A stretch of DNA of 64,000 bases, from the NCBI RefSeq assembly GCF_014646695.1, contig NZ_BMNT01000022.1, forward strand, positions 102,250 through 166,249. Reading direction: 5' to 3'. Shown here piece by piece: positions 28,239-35,163 of this stretch. Positions within the stretch are counted from its first letter, which is position 1; each line of letters begins with the position of its first letter. Both the position numbers and the translations under genes were made by a program. This stretch comes from Sphaerisporangium melleum. GTDB taxonomy: Bacteria; Actinomycetota; Actinomycetes; Streptosporangiales; Streptosporangiaceae. The notes below the pieces were generated by a model. The model saw only the letters and a list, made by a program, of their open reading frames with translations, did no database searches and was not told the origin of the DNA.

Positions 28239-28508
28239 TCACACCCTTTCCCGGCCGCGGATCGCGGCGACGGCGCCTACACCGACCACCGCCAGGACCA
28301 CCTGGAGAACCAGCTCGATCCAGTCGATTCCGTCGGTGGTCGCGACGCCGAGCACCTGGGCGATGGCCGTACCGATGAGGGCGGCGACGATTCCGACGAC
28401 GATCGTCAGAAGCCATCCGATGGGCTGGCGGCCGGGCAGGACGAGCCGGCCGAGAGCTCCGATGATGGCACCGATGACGATCGCGCCGAGGATGGTCTGA
28501 ATGGACAT
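28239..28508 (-). CDS. GlsB/YeaQ/YmgE-family membrane protein
   Basis: 89 residues with three hydrophobic segments (ILGAIVIGAIIGALGRLVLP; IGWLLTIVVGIVAALIGTAI; IELVLQVVLAVVGVGAVAAI). Transglycosylase-associated (GlsB-like) proteins are small stress-linked inner-membrane proteins of unclear mechanism. Upstream, TACCCC-CACAT-GGGGTA (28555-28571) is an inverted repeat that may regulate it. Confidence 0.85.
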   Translation of the reverse strand: MSIQTILGAIVIGAIIGALGRLVLPGRQPIGWLLTIVVGIVAALIGTAIAQVLGVATTDGIDWIELVLQVVLAVVGVGAVAAIRGRERV

Positions 28509-28554
28509 ATTGAGCCTCCCCTTGAGGGTCGCACCTTCACGCTGACAAGGTGGC

Positions 28555-28571
28555 TACCCCCACATGGGGTA
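28555..28571. promoter_or_regulatory. Inverted repeat upstream of the GlsB-like gene
   Basis: TACCCC (28555-28560), 5-base spacer, GGGGTA (28566-28571), about 50 bases upstream of the minus-strand ATG. GGGGTA also resembles the -10 of stress-sigma promoters. Confidence 0.35.
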
Positions 28572-28639
28572 CTAATCCTAGAAAGTAAGAAAACCCTGAT
28601 CAGAGTGCCAGAAATCCGCAACGCGGCATGTTCGGCACG

Positions 28640-30274
28640 TCATTCCTCGGGGGGAAGCGGGGTGCTGCGCATCCGGCCGGACGGCGGTGGAGCCGCCGGC
28701 CCGCCCTCGCCGGGCGCCGTCTCGGCCTCTCCGGACGGCGCCCGCCGCCACGACGTCTCGTGCTCCTCGGCGCTGCCCGCCTGGTGCGCGGGATCGGGCA
28801 CGGCGCCGCCCTGCCAGGCGGCGTCCTCCGCCTCCCGCGCGTCCGCCTGGGGGAGGGGCGCGGCCTCTCCCCGCAGGTGCGGGTAGGGCTGGGTGTCGGC
28901 CTTCTCCTCGTCCTTCTCGGGCGCGGAGTCCTTCTCGGGCGCGGCGTCCGCGGGCGGCTCGGGCTCGTGGCCGGTGATGTTCGGGTACGGCTGCGTGTCA
29001 CCCATCTCGCGACCACGCTCGGGCTTGGCCGGCAGCGGGTGGACCAGCACGTCGCCGGTGGCGGGACGCACCAGGTCGCCCCAGCGGAGCGGCCGGTCGG
29101 GGTCGCGCTCCTGCCGCCGCTCAGGGACGGCCTGCCCGCGCGGCCGGGGCACGAGCCGCTGCTCCGGCTCGGGCGCGGGCACATTGTGCTCGGCCTCCGG
29201 CCCGCCGTGCGCGTGCGCGCCGGAGACGGTCCCCATGTCGGCGACCTTCTCGGGGGCCGTGGCAGCGGATTCCGCGGCGGGGGCCTCCTCGGGGACGGCG
29301 CCGGCCTCCGGTGCGAGGGGGGCGGATTCCTGGGCCACGGCGGCGGCCGGGTGAGCGTCCTGGACGTCCTGGACGCCGGCGGGCGAGGGGACGGCGGCGT
29401 CGCTCTCCGCCTGGGCGGCCGGGGCGTCGGCGGTGGCCGCGGCAAAGCCGGCTCCGGACCGGCCGGAGGAGCCGGAAGTGACGGAAGGGGTGGTGGGCGG
29501 CGCGGGCCGTGCGGCGTCCTCGCCGTCTGCGGAAGGCCGGCGGCCCTGTTCGCGGAGCGGAGGCAACTCGTCCACCGTGGGCGTTTCGGGCGCCGGGGTG
29601 GGCGGCACGACCCGGGTCACGTCCGGCTCGACGTCGTCCGGCGAGCCCAGGTGCGGAACGATCTCCCCTGAGGGAGCGATCGCGTGCACGGCGGCGTCCA
29701 GGGGCGGAGCCTGGCCGGGGTCGCGTTCCTCCCGGCCGAAGGGGACGATGTCCTGACCACGGCCCTCGGCGGTGTCCGGGCCGGGCCGGGTCTGCTGGGC
29801 TCCGGCCGGGAGCAGGAAGAGCCACAGCCCGATGAGGAGCATCAGCCAAGGCGTCACGGCGGCGCCCACGGCGAGGGCCCGCGTGTCCAGGGTGGTCTGG
29901 GTCGCCCCCACGACATTCGCGGCGCCGGCGGCGACGATGAGCACGGCCAGGACCAGCCACGCCTGGAGGCGGGCGAGCAGCCGGGCGGAGCGCAGCAGGA
30001 ACACCGCGATCAGCGCGATCACCAGGAGCGCGTCGAAGCCCGCGGGATAGAGGTAGGCGAGATCGTGCCGCGCGCCACCGGCGAGGGCGAGGGCGCGGAT
30101 CGCGTCGAAGGAGAGCGCGCAGGCCGCGCCCGCCAGTGTCACGATCGCCAGGCCCGCGATGGCGGTCCCGATGCGGCGCAACAGCAGTGCCGCCCGGGAG
30201 GGCTGCGCGGAGACGGGCGGGGGACCGGACCGGCGGGAGGACGTGCCTGCCGCCAAGGGGGATGTGACTTCCAT
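28640..30274 (-). CDS. DUF2637 domain membrane protein with long disordered tail
   Basis: 544 residues. Four membrane helices lie within residues 30-155 (for example IAGLAIVTLAGAACALSFDA and LDALLVIALIAVFLL-type segments), matching DUF2637, a domain of actinobacterial SpdB-like proteins sometimes linked to conjugation or differentiation. The remaining 380 residues are low-complexity, rich in Pro, Ala, Glu and Asp, with repeated short motifs: DTQPYPN/H twice and APEKD twice. Cytoplasmic tail function unknown. TAGGCT lies 10 bases before the ATG. Confidence 0.75.
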   Translation of the reverse strand: MEVTSPLAAGTSSRRSGPPPVSAQPSRAALLLRRIGTAIAGLAIVTLAGAACALSFDAIRALALAGGARHDLAYLYPAGFDALLVIALIAVFLLRSARLLARLQAWLVLAVLIVAAGAANVVGATQTTLDTRALAVGAAVTPWLMLLIGLWLFLLPAGAQQTRPGPDTAEGRGQDIVPFGREERDPGQAPPLDAAVHAIAPSGEIVPHLGSPDDVEPDVTRVVPPTPAPETPTVDELPPLREQGRRPSADGEDAARPAPPTTPSVTSGSSGRSGAGFAAATADAPAAQAESDAAVPSPAGVQDVQDAHPAAAVAQESAPLAPEAGAVPEEAPAAESAATAPEKVADMGTVSGAHAHGGPEAEHNVPAPEPEQRLVPRPRGQAVPERRQERDPDRPLRWGDLVRPATGDVLVHPLPAKPERGREMGDTQPYPNITGHEPEPPADAAPEKDSAPEKDEEKADTQPYPHLRGEAAPLPQADAREAEDAAWQGGAVPDPAHQAGSAEEHETSWRRAPSGEAETAPGEGGPAAPPPSGRMRSTPLPPEE

Positions 30275-30599
30275 GGCGTTTTCGAGCCTACAGAATCGGC
30301 GTGATCGTGGCGGGGATGCGACGGCGCGCCACGCGGGACCGGGGCGGCCGGGGATTCGGGCAGGGCCCGGGACGGCTCGGGGCGCGAGGCGGGCCGCGGA
30401 TGCGTGGTAGCGAACGCAGGTTCACCGACAATACGGAGACTATGCAACTCGCCATGACGGACAACTAGTCACAAAATGGAAGAAGACGGTCAAGGATGTG
30501 GTCCGTCCGGAAAGGCCATGGCATTCACTTCGGTTTCCCTGCTGTGTGAGGTCGGGCAACCTGTCCTGTCGGCGCCTGCGAGGCATTAGCCTTGCGTTC
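30275..30599. other. 325-bp divergent intergenic region (DUF2637 gene / cysS)
   Basis: It holds the promoters of both flanking genes; AT-richer stretches lie at 30420-30480. I see no further gene, tRNA or T-box-like leader. Confidence 0.5.
30587..30592 (+). promoter_or_regulatory. -10 box of cysS, leaderless type
   Basis: TAGCCT lies 7 bases before GTG 30600. Confidence 0.5.
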
Positions 30600-31997
30600 G
30601 TGAGTCTGCGCCTATATGACACCGGCACCCGTGCGGTCCGCGACTTCGTCCCCGTCCAGCCCGGCCGGGTCTCGATTTACCTGTGCGGGGCCACAGTGCA
30701 GGCGCCACCGCATATCGGGCACATCCGCTCCGGCGTCAACTTCGACGTCATCCGGCGGTGGCTCACCCGGTCCGGGTACGAGGTCACCTTCTGCCGCAAC
30801 GTCACCGATCTCGACGACAAGATCATAAGGGTGGCCGCCGAAGAGGGCGTGCCGTGGTTCGTGATCGCCGAGCGCAATCAGCGCGCGTTCACCTGGGCCT
30901 ATGACGCGCTCGGCTGCATCCCGCCCACGGTCGAGCCGCGGGCGATGGGCCACATCCCCGAGATGATCGAGCTGATGCAGCGCCTCATCGACAAGGGGCA
31001 CGCCTACGCCGCCGGGGGTGATGTCTACTTCGACGTCATGTCCTACGCCCAGCGGTACGGCAGGCTCTCCAACCAGCGCCCGGAGAACATGCGCGCGGCC
31101 TGCGACACCGACAACGACTCCGCCAAGCACGACGGACGCGACTTCGCCCTGTGGAAGGGCGCCAAGCCCGGCGAGCCGACCTGGCAGACCCCCTGGGGCC
31201 CCGGCCGGCCCGGCTGGCACCTCGAGTGCTCGGCCATGGCCACCAAGTACCTCGGCGAGACCTTCGACATCCACGGCGGCGGCGTCGACCTGATCTTCCC
31301 GCACCACGAGAACGAGGTCGCGCAGTCGCAGGCCGCCGGCGACGGCTTTGCCCGCTACTGGCTGCACAACGGCATGCTCAAGATCGGCGCCGAGAAGATG
31401 AGCAAGTCCCTCGGCAACTCGCTGCTCGTCCCCGCCATGCTGACCAAGGTGCGGGCCGTCGAGCTGCGTTACTACCTCGTCGCCGCGCACTACCGCTCCG
31501 CGATCGACTACTCCGAGGAGGCCCTGGCCGAGGCCGCCACCGCCTACCAGCGCATCGAGGGCTTCGTCACCCGCGCGGCCGAGGTGATCCACGACGTGGA
31601 CGCGGCGGCGCCGCTCCCGCAGGCGTTCGTGGACGCCATGGACGACGACCTCGGTGTGCCACAGGCGCTCGCGGTGGTGCACGAGGTCGTCCGCGAGGGC
31701 AACGTCGCGCTGGCCGCGGGGAACAAGGAGCAGGTCGCCCGCCTGCTCGCCGAGACCCAGAGCATGCTCGACGTGCTCGGCCTCGACCCGCGCTCGCCGC
31801 AGTGGCGCGAGTCCAGGGCCGAGAGCGGCCTGCACGACACCGTGGACGCCCTGGTCAAGGTGGCGCTGGAGCAGCGCCAGGCGGCCCGCGCCCGCAAGGA
31901 CTACGCCGCGGCCGACGCGATCCGCGACCAGCTCGCCGAGGCGGGCATCCTCGTGGAGGACACCCCCTCCGGTCCTCGCTGGGAACCGGCGCGCTGA
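30600..31997 (+). CDS. cysS: Cysteinyl-tRNA synthetase
   Basis: 465 residues. Class I synthetase that charges tRNA-Cys. Zinc Cys29 in YLCGATV, HIGH signature at 38-41 ([10 protein letters not shown]), zinc ligands in WHLECSAMA and FPHHENE, KMSKS near residues 266-270 (EKMSKSLGN), and a C-terminal DALR-type helical domain. GTG 30600 is chosen over earlier in-frame starts because homology begins at [10 protein letters not shown] and a -10 box directly precedes it. rlmB follows by 21 bases with its own -10. Confidence 0.95.
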   Translation: MSLRLYDTGTRAVRDFVPVQPGRVSIYLCGATVQAPPHIGHIRSGVNFDVIRRWLTRSGYEVTFCRNVTDLDDKIIRVAAEEGVPWFVIAERNQRAFTWAYDALGCIPPTVEPRAMGHIPEMIELMQRLIDKGHAYAAGGDVYFDVMSYAQRYGRLSNQRPENMRAACDTDNDSAKHDGRDFALWKGAKPGEPTWQTPWGPGRPGWHLECSAMATKYLGETFDIHGGGVDLIFPHHENEVAQSQAAGDGFARYWLHNGMLKIGAEKMSKSLGNSLLVPAMLTKVRAVELRYYLVAAHYRSAIDYSEEALAEAATAYQRIEGFVTRAAEVIHDVDAAAPLPQAFVDAMDDDLGVPQALAVVHEVVREGNVALAAGNKEQVARLLAETQSMLDVLGLDPRSPQWRESRAESGLHDTVDALVKVALEQRQAARARKDYAAADAIRDQLAEAGILVEDTPSGPRWEPAR

Positions 31998-32006
31998 TCG
32001 CGCCGG

Positions 32007-32012
32007 TAGGCT
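32007..32012 (+). promoter_or_regulatory. -10 box of rlmB, leaderless type
   Basis: TAGGCT lies 6 bases before ATG 32019, within the 21-bp gap after cysS, giving rlmB its own start in addition to read-through. Confidence 0.5.
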
Positions 32013-32018
32013 TGCGAC

Positions 32019-32999
32019 ATGGCAGCAGGTGGGGGTAAAGGGACCGGCAAGCCCGGCAAGCGCAAGGGTGCCACGCGGGGCACCGGTGGGCAGGGTCGCA
32101 AGACCCTCCAGGGCAAGGGAGCGACTCCTCCTGCCCACCAGCGCCACTGGTACAAGGACAAGCAGCGGGCCGCGGCGGCCGCGGCGGCGGGCGCGGGCAT
32201 CACGCCCAAGGCCGCCGACCAGCAGACCCGGCCGGCCCGCGGCGCCAAGCGGGACGACGCCCCCGAGGTGATCGGCGGGCGCAACCCCGTGCTCGAGGCG
32301 CTGCGCGCCGAGGTGCCCGCCAACGCGCTCTACGTGGCCCAGCGCATCGACAACGACGACCGCGTGCGCGAGGCGATCAAGATCGCCGCCAATCGCGGCA
32401 TCGCGTTGCTGGAAGCCACTCGGGAGAAGCTCGACCGGCTCACCGAGGGCACGGTCCACCAGGGCCTCGCGCTCCAGCTCCCGCCGTACGAGTACGCCCA
32501 TCCCGAAGACCTGATCGAGCGGGCCAAGGACGCCGCCGAGGTCCCGCTGATCGTCGCGCTCGACGGCGTCACCGACCCGCGTAACCTCGGCGCCATCGCC
32601 CGGTCCGCGACCGCCTTCGGCGCGCACGGCATCCTGGTCCCCTCCCGCCGCTCGGCCGGCGTCACCGCCGGGGCCTGGAAGTCCTCGGCCGGCACGCTGG
32701 CCCACCTCTCGGTCGCGCGGGCCGCCAACCTCACCAGCACCCTCCGCGAGTACCGCGAGCAGGGCCTGTTCGTGGTCGGCCTGGACGGCGAGGCCACCGC
32801 CGACATCGGCGACGTCGACCTGGTCACCGAGCCGCTGGTCGTCGTGGTCGGTTCCGAGGGCAAGGGCCTGTCCCGCCTGGTCCGTGAGTCCTGCGACGTG
32901 GTGGCCCGCATCCCGATGTACGCCGCCGCCGAGTCCCTCAACGCGGGCGTGGCCGCCGGCATCGCCCTCTACGAGGTCTCCCGCCACCGCCGCCGCTGA
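32019..32999 (+). CDS. rlmB: 23S rRNA (guanosine-2'-O-)-methyltransferase RlmB
   Basis: 326 residues. SPOUT (TrmH/SpoU) family; methylates the 2'-O of G2251 in 23S rRNA. The N-terminal 75 residues are basic and low in complexity (Gly/Lys/Ala), then a substrate-binding domain (EVIGGRNPVLEALR) and the knotted catalytic domain: LDGVTDPRNLGAIARSA, VVVVGSEGKGLSRL and IPMYAAAESLNAGVAAGI, with all three SpoU motifs intact. Co-located with cysS as in mycobacteria. Confidence 0.93.
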   Translation: MAAGGGKGTGKPGKRKGATRGTGGQGRKTLQGKGATPPAHQRHWYKDKQRAAAAAAAGAGITPKAADQQTRPARGAKRDDAPEVIGGRNPVLEALRAEVPANALYVAQRIDNDDRVREAIKIAANRGIALLEATREKLDRLTEGTVHQGLALQLPPYEYAHPEDLIERAKDAAEVPLIVALDGVTDPRNLGAIARSATAFGAHGILVPSRRSAGVTAGAWKSSAGTLAHLSVARAANLTSTLREYREQGLFVVGLDGEATADIGDVDLVTEPLVVVVGSEGKGLSRLVRESCDVVARIPMYAAAESLNAGVAAGIALYEVSRHRRR

Positions 33000-33165
33000 T
33001 CGGCAGAGCACGGCGGCGACGCCCGCTCCGTCCCGGCCGGCCGCCGGGGCGGCGTGACGCCCGTTCCGGATCGCGCCCTGACCAGTCGCGATCCCCATCC
33101 TCCAGGTAGGCGCGATCGGTGACGGTGCGCGCCGCATACGACTAAACTCGTACCGCACCACACCG

Positions 33166-33238
33166 GCCGACGTAGCTCAATCGGCAGAGCAACGGTCTTG
33201 TAAACCGTAGGTCAGGGGTTCGATTCCCCTCGTCGGCT
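33166..33238 (+). tRNA. tRNA-Thr (anticodon TGT)
   Basis: Full cloverleaf of 73 bases. Acceptor GCCGACG pairs with CGTCGGC; D arm contains AGCTC...GAGC; the anticodon loop CTTGTAA gives TGT; the T arm has GGTTCGATTCC. CCA is not encoded. A terminator follows directly. The integrase remnant 90 bases downstream suggests the 3' end served as an attachment site. Confidence 0.95.
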
Positions 33239-33246
33239 CCCAGCTC

Positions 33247-33279
33247 AAAGGCCCCTCGCGATCATCGCAAGGGGCCTTT
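33247..33279 (+). terminator. Terminator of tRNA-Thr
   Basis: AAAGGCCCCT (33247-33256) pairs with AGGGGCCTTT (33270-33279) around a 13-base loop. Confidence 0.85.
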
Positions 33280-33327
33280 CGCTAACACCTTTGCCAACAG
33301 CGGCTATGCGGCGGAGCCTTCAATGGC

Positions 33328-33486
33328 CTACGCGGAGATGTCCGTCGCCATCTGCTCATGGATCACGTGTGCGTACATTCGCAGGGTGATCGCGGGTTCG
33401 GCGTGGCCGAGCCGAGCGGCGACCACATGGACCGGAACGCCGGCCGGCAGAAACGTCGTCGCGTGGACGTACCGGAGGTCACCGCT
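33328..33486 (-). pseudogene. Remnant of a tyrosine recombinase (integrase), C-terminal end
   Basis: In the frame read from 33486 down to TAG 33330-33328, the translation contains DLRYVHATTFLPAGVPVHVV followed by AARLGHAEPAITLRMYAHVI, clearly the last 50 residues of a phage-type integrase with the box-II Arg, the LGH His and the nucleophilic Tyr. The box-II His is lost (GDLR instead of HDLR). An in-frame TAG at 33493-33495 cuts it from upstream sequence in the same frame, in which no further integrase motif is clear. It is an eroded integration gene next to tRNA-Thr. Confidence 0.8.
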
Positions 33487-33747
33487 GCGCGCCTACTTTG
33501 GTCGCCGGACAGCACGCTCCTGCTTCCAGCGCAGCGCGATACCGCTGCCCCGTGACGCCAACTTGACCAGCGCCGCCCGGCCTCCCGGATGACCGGCATC
33601 GATCACTCGGAAACACAGGTCAGCACATGGGGAAGCGCTCCCGCGAGCGTTGCACTGCATTTGCGGACGGTTGATAATTCGGGTCGCGAAGGCGTTCGAC
33701 GTGTCCGTGACCGTGCCGGTCATCCGTTGGCGCCCATAGGAGGTTCC
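33487..33747. other. Decayed sequence between integrase remnant and GT2 gene
   Basis: A minus-strand frame (33493-33723) ends at the TAG that interrupts the integrase and may be degenerate integrase sequence (GIALRWKQERAV), but it is not recognisable enough to call. The right end holds the promoter and AGGAGG ribosome site of the glycosyltransferase. GC content is lower here than in the flanks. Confidence 0.4.
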
Positions 33748-34881
33748 GTGAAGGTCAGCGTCGTCATTCCAGCCTTCAACGCGCGGAGCAAGTTACGCCT
33801 GTTGCTGTACACCCTCGCGCACAGCGTGCTCGATCCGGGCGACTCCTTCGAGCTCGTCGTCGCCGATGACGGCTCCACCGACGGCACCGGCGAGATGGTC
33901 GCCGAGCTGGCGGTCGACGATCTGACCTACCTCTACCTTCCGCGCACCGATCGGTCGAGCCGGGCTGCCGCTCGTAACGCGGCCATCGCCAAGGCCACCG
34001 GGGAGCTCATCGTCATGGTCGACGCCGATACGGTGGTCGGGCCGGCCTATCTCGCCGAACACGTCCGTTATCACCGGCTCAGGAATGACCTCGTGGTGAT
34101 CGGCCCCCGCCCGGACCTCGGAGACGGAGATTTCGACGAGGAGCGCCTCCGCCGCGAATTCACCTTTGACGCGATGCCCGCCGTCGCCTGGGGTGATCCG
34201 CGCGAGCAGGTGCTGGCCGAATTCTCCGGCAACATGAACCGGCTCGCCATCTGCTGGCATCTCCTGTTCACCTGCAACGCCTCGGTACGCATCGAGCATT
34301 TACGCCGGCTCGGTGGTTTCGACGAGGCTTTTCTCGGCTGGGGACTTGAGGACACCGACCTCGGGTATCGGCTGCGGCAGGCGGGACTGGCCTTCGCTTT
34401 CAACGCCTCGGCCGTGGCCTACCACCAGCGGCGCCGGGGGATAGACGCCGGAATGTACGGCGACTGGGTCCGCAATCTCGCCTACATGATGGACAAGCAT
34501 CAAGCGCCCGAGGTGGCGATCCAGTCGATCGTCGGCCTGGCCATGAATCCCGCCGACCGGCGGATCGGCTGGGTGGAGGCGATGCGCTGCTTCGAGTTCG
34601 CCGCGCGGGCCCTCGAAGGCCGGCTGCCGGTGCCCATCACCTACCGGCTCGTGGTGGTCGAGGAGGACACGGTCGACGCCGCGACGGCGGAGCTGGTGGC
34701 CCGCGGTGCGACGAGTGATCTTCTCGTCATCGATGAGACCCGCGGCGCCGAGCTGGCCGGCCTGGTCCAGTGCATGGACGCCTCCGGCGAGCTGCTCTAC
34801 TTCCACCGGCCGTCGGCGGCGCGGCGAGCCGAGATCTTCAGCCGCTACCCGGTGGCCGAGTCGTTCAACGGCCTCTTGTGA
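33748..34881 (+). CDS. Glycosyltransferase family 2 protein
   Basis: 377 residues. GT-A fold: SVVIPAFNARSKLRLLL, VVADDGSTDGTGEM (UDP-binding Asp), the DxD-type VDADTVVGPAYL, and a C-terminal GGFDEAFLGWGLEDTDLGYR segment typical of the chondroitin-polymerase/galactosyltransferase-7-like subgroup. No membrane segments; cytoplasmic. The last 90 residues are not recognised. The GTG start has AGGAGG 4 bases upstream. First gene of the accessory block; acceptor unknown. Confidence 0.85.
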   Translation: MKVSVVIPAFNARSKLRLLLYTLAHSVLDPGDSFELVVADDGSTDGTGEMVAELAVDDLTYLYLPRTDRSSRAAARNAAIAKATGELIVMVDADTVVGPAYLAEHVRYHRLRNDLVVIGPRPDLGDGDFDEERLRREFTFDAMPAVAWGDPREQVLAEFSGNMNRLAICWHLLFTCNASVRIEHLRRLGGFDEAFLGWGLEDTDLGYRLRQAGLAFAFNASAVAYHQRRRGIDAGMYGDWVRNLAYMMDKHQAPEVAIQSIVGLAMNPADRRIGWVEAMRCFEFAARALEGRLPVPITYRLVVVEEDTVDAATAELVARGATSDLLVIDETRGAELAGLVQCMDASGELLYFHRPSAARRAEIFSRYPVAESFNGLL

Positions 34882-34991
34882 TCTCCGCGCGCCGTGTGCG
34901 CGGCGAGGCTGCTCCAAGGCAGCGGCGGAGGGGAAAAGCGAAAAGGCAAGGAGATCGCGCTCCCTGCCACTTCCAAGGTATAGCGCACAGG

Positions 34992-35010
34992 GGGGCTTGC
35001 GGCAAGACCC
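34992..35010 (+). promoter_or_regulatory. Rifamycin-associated element (RAE) upstream of rph
   Basis: GGGGCTTGCGGCAAGACCC: inverted repeat CTTGC-G-GCAAG with outer GGG/CCC arms. It matches, at all or nearly all positions, the 19-bp element that precedes rifamycin-inactivating genes (rph, rox, rgt, arr) in actinomycetes and is needed for rifamycin induction. It lies 153 bases upstream of the rph start. Confidence 0.85.
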
Positions 35011-35163
35011 GGGTCGTGCCGCAGAATCATCGGCCGGACACGACACCGGCGAGAAAACAGGGGGCGCGACGTGGGTGTGTCGTCGATGTACGGGGGACGC
35101 GGCGAGTACGAACCGCCCAGGCGATCGGCTGCGACCGAGCGTGGCGGCCTCGGAGGTGCCGCG

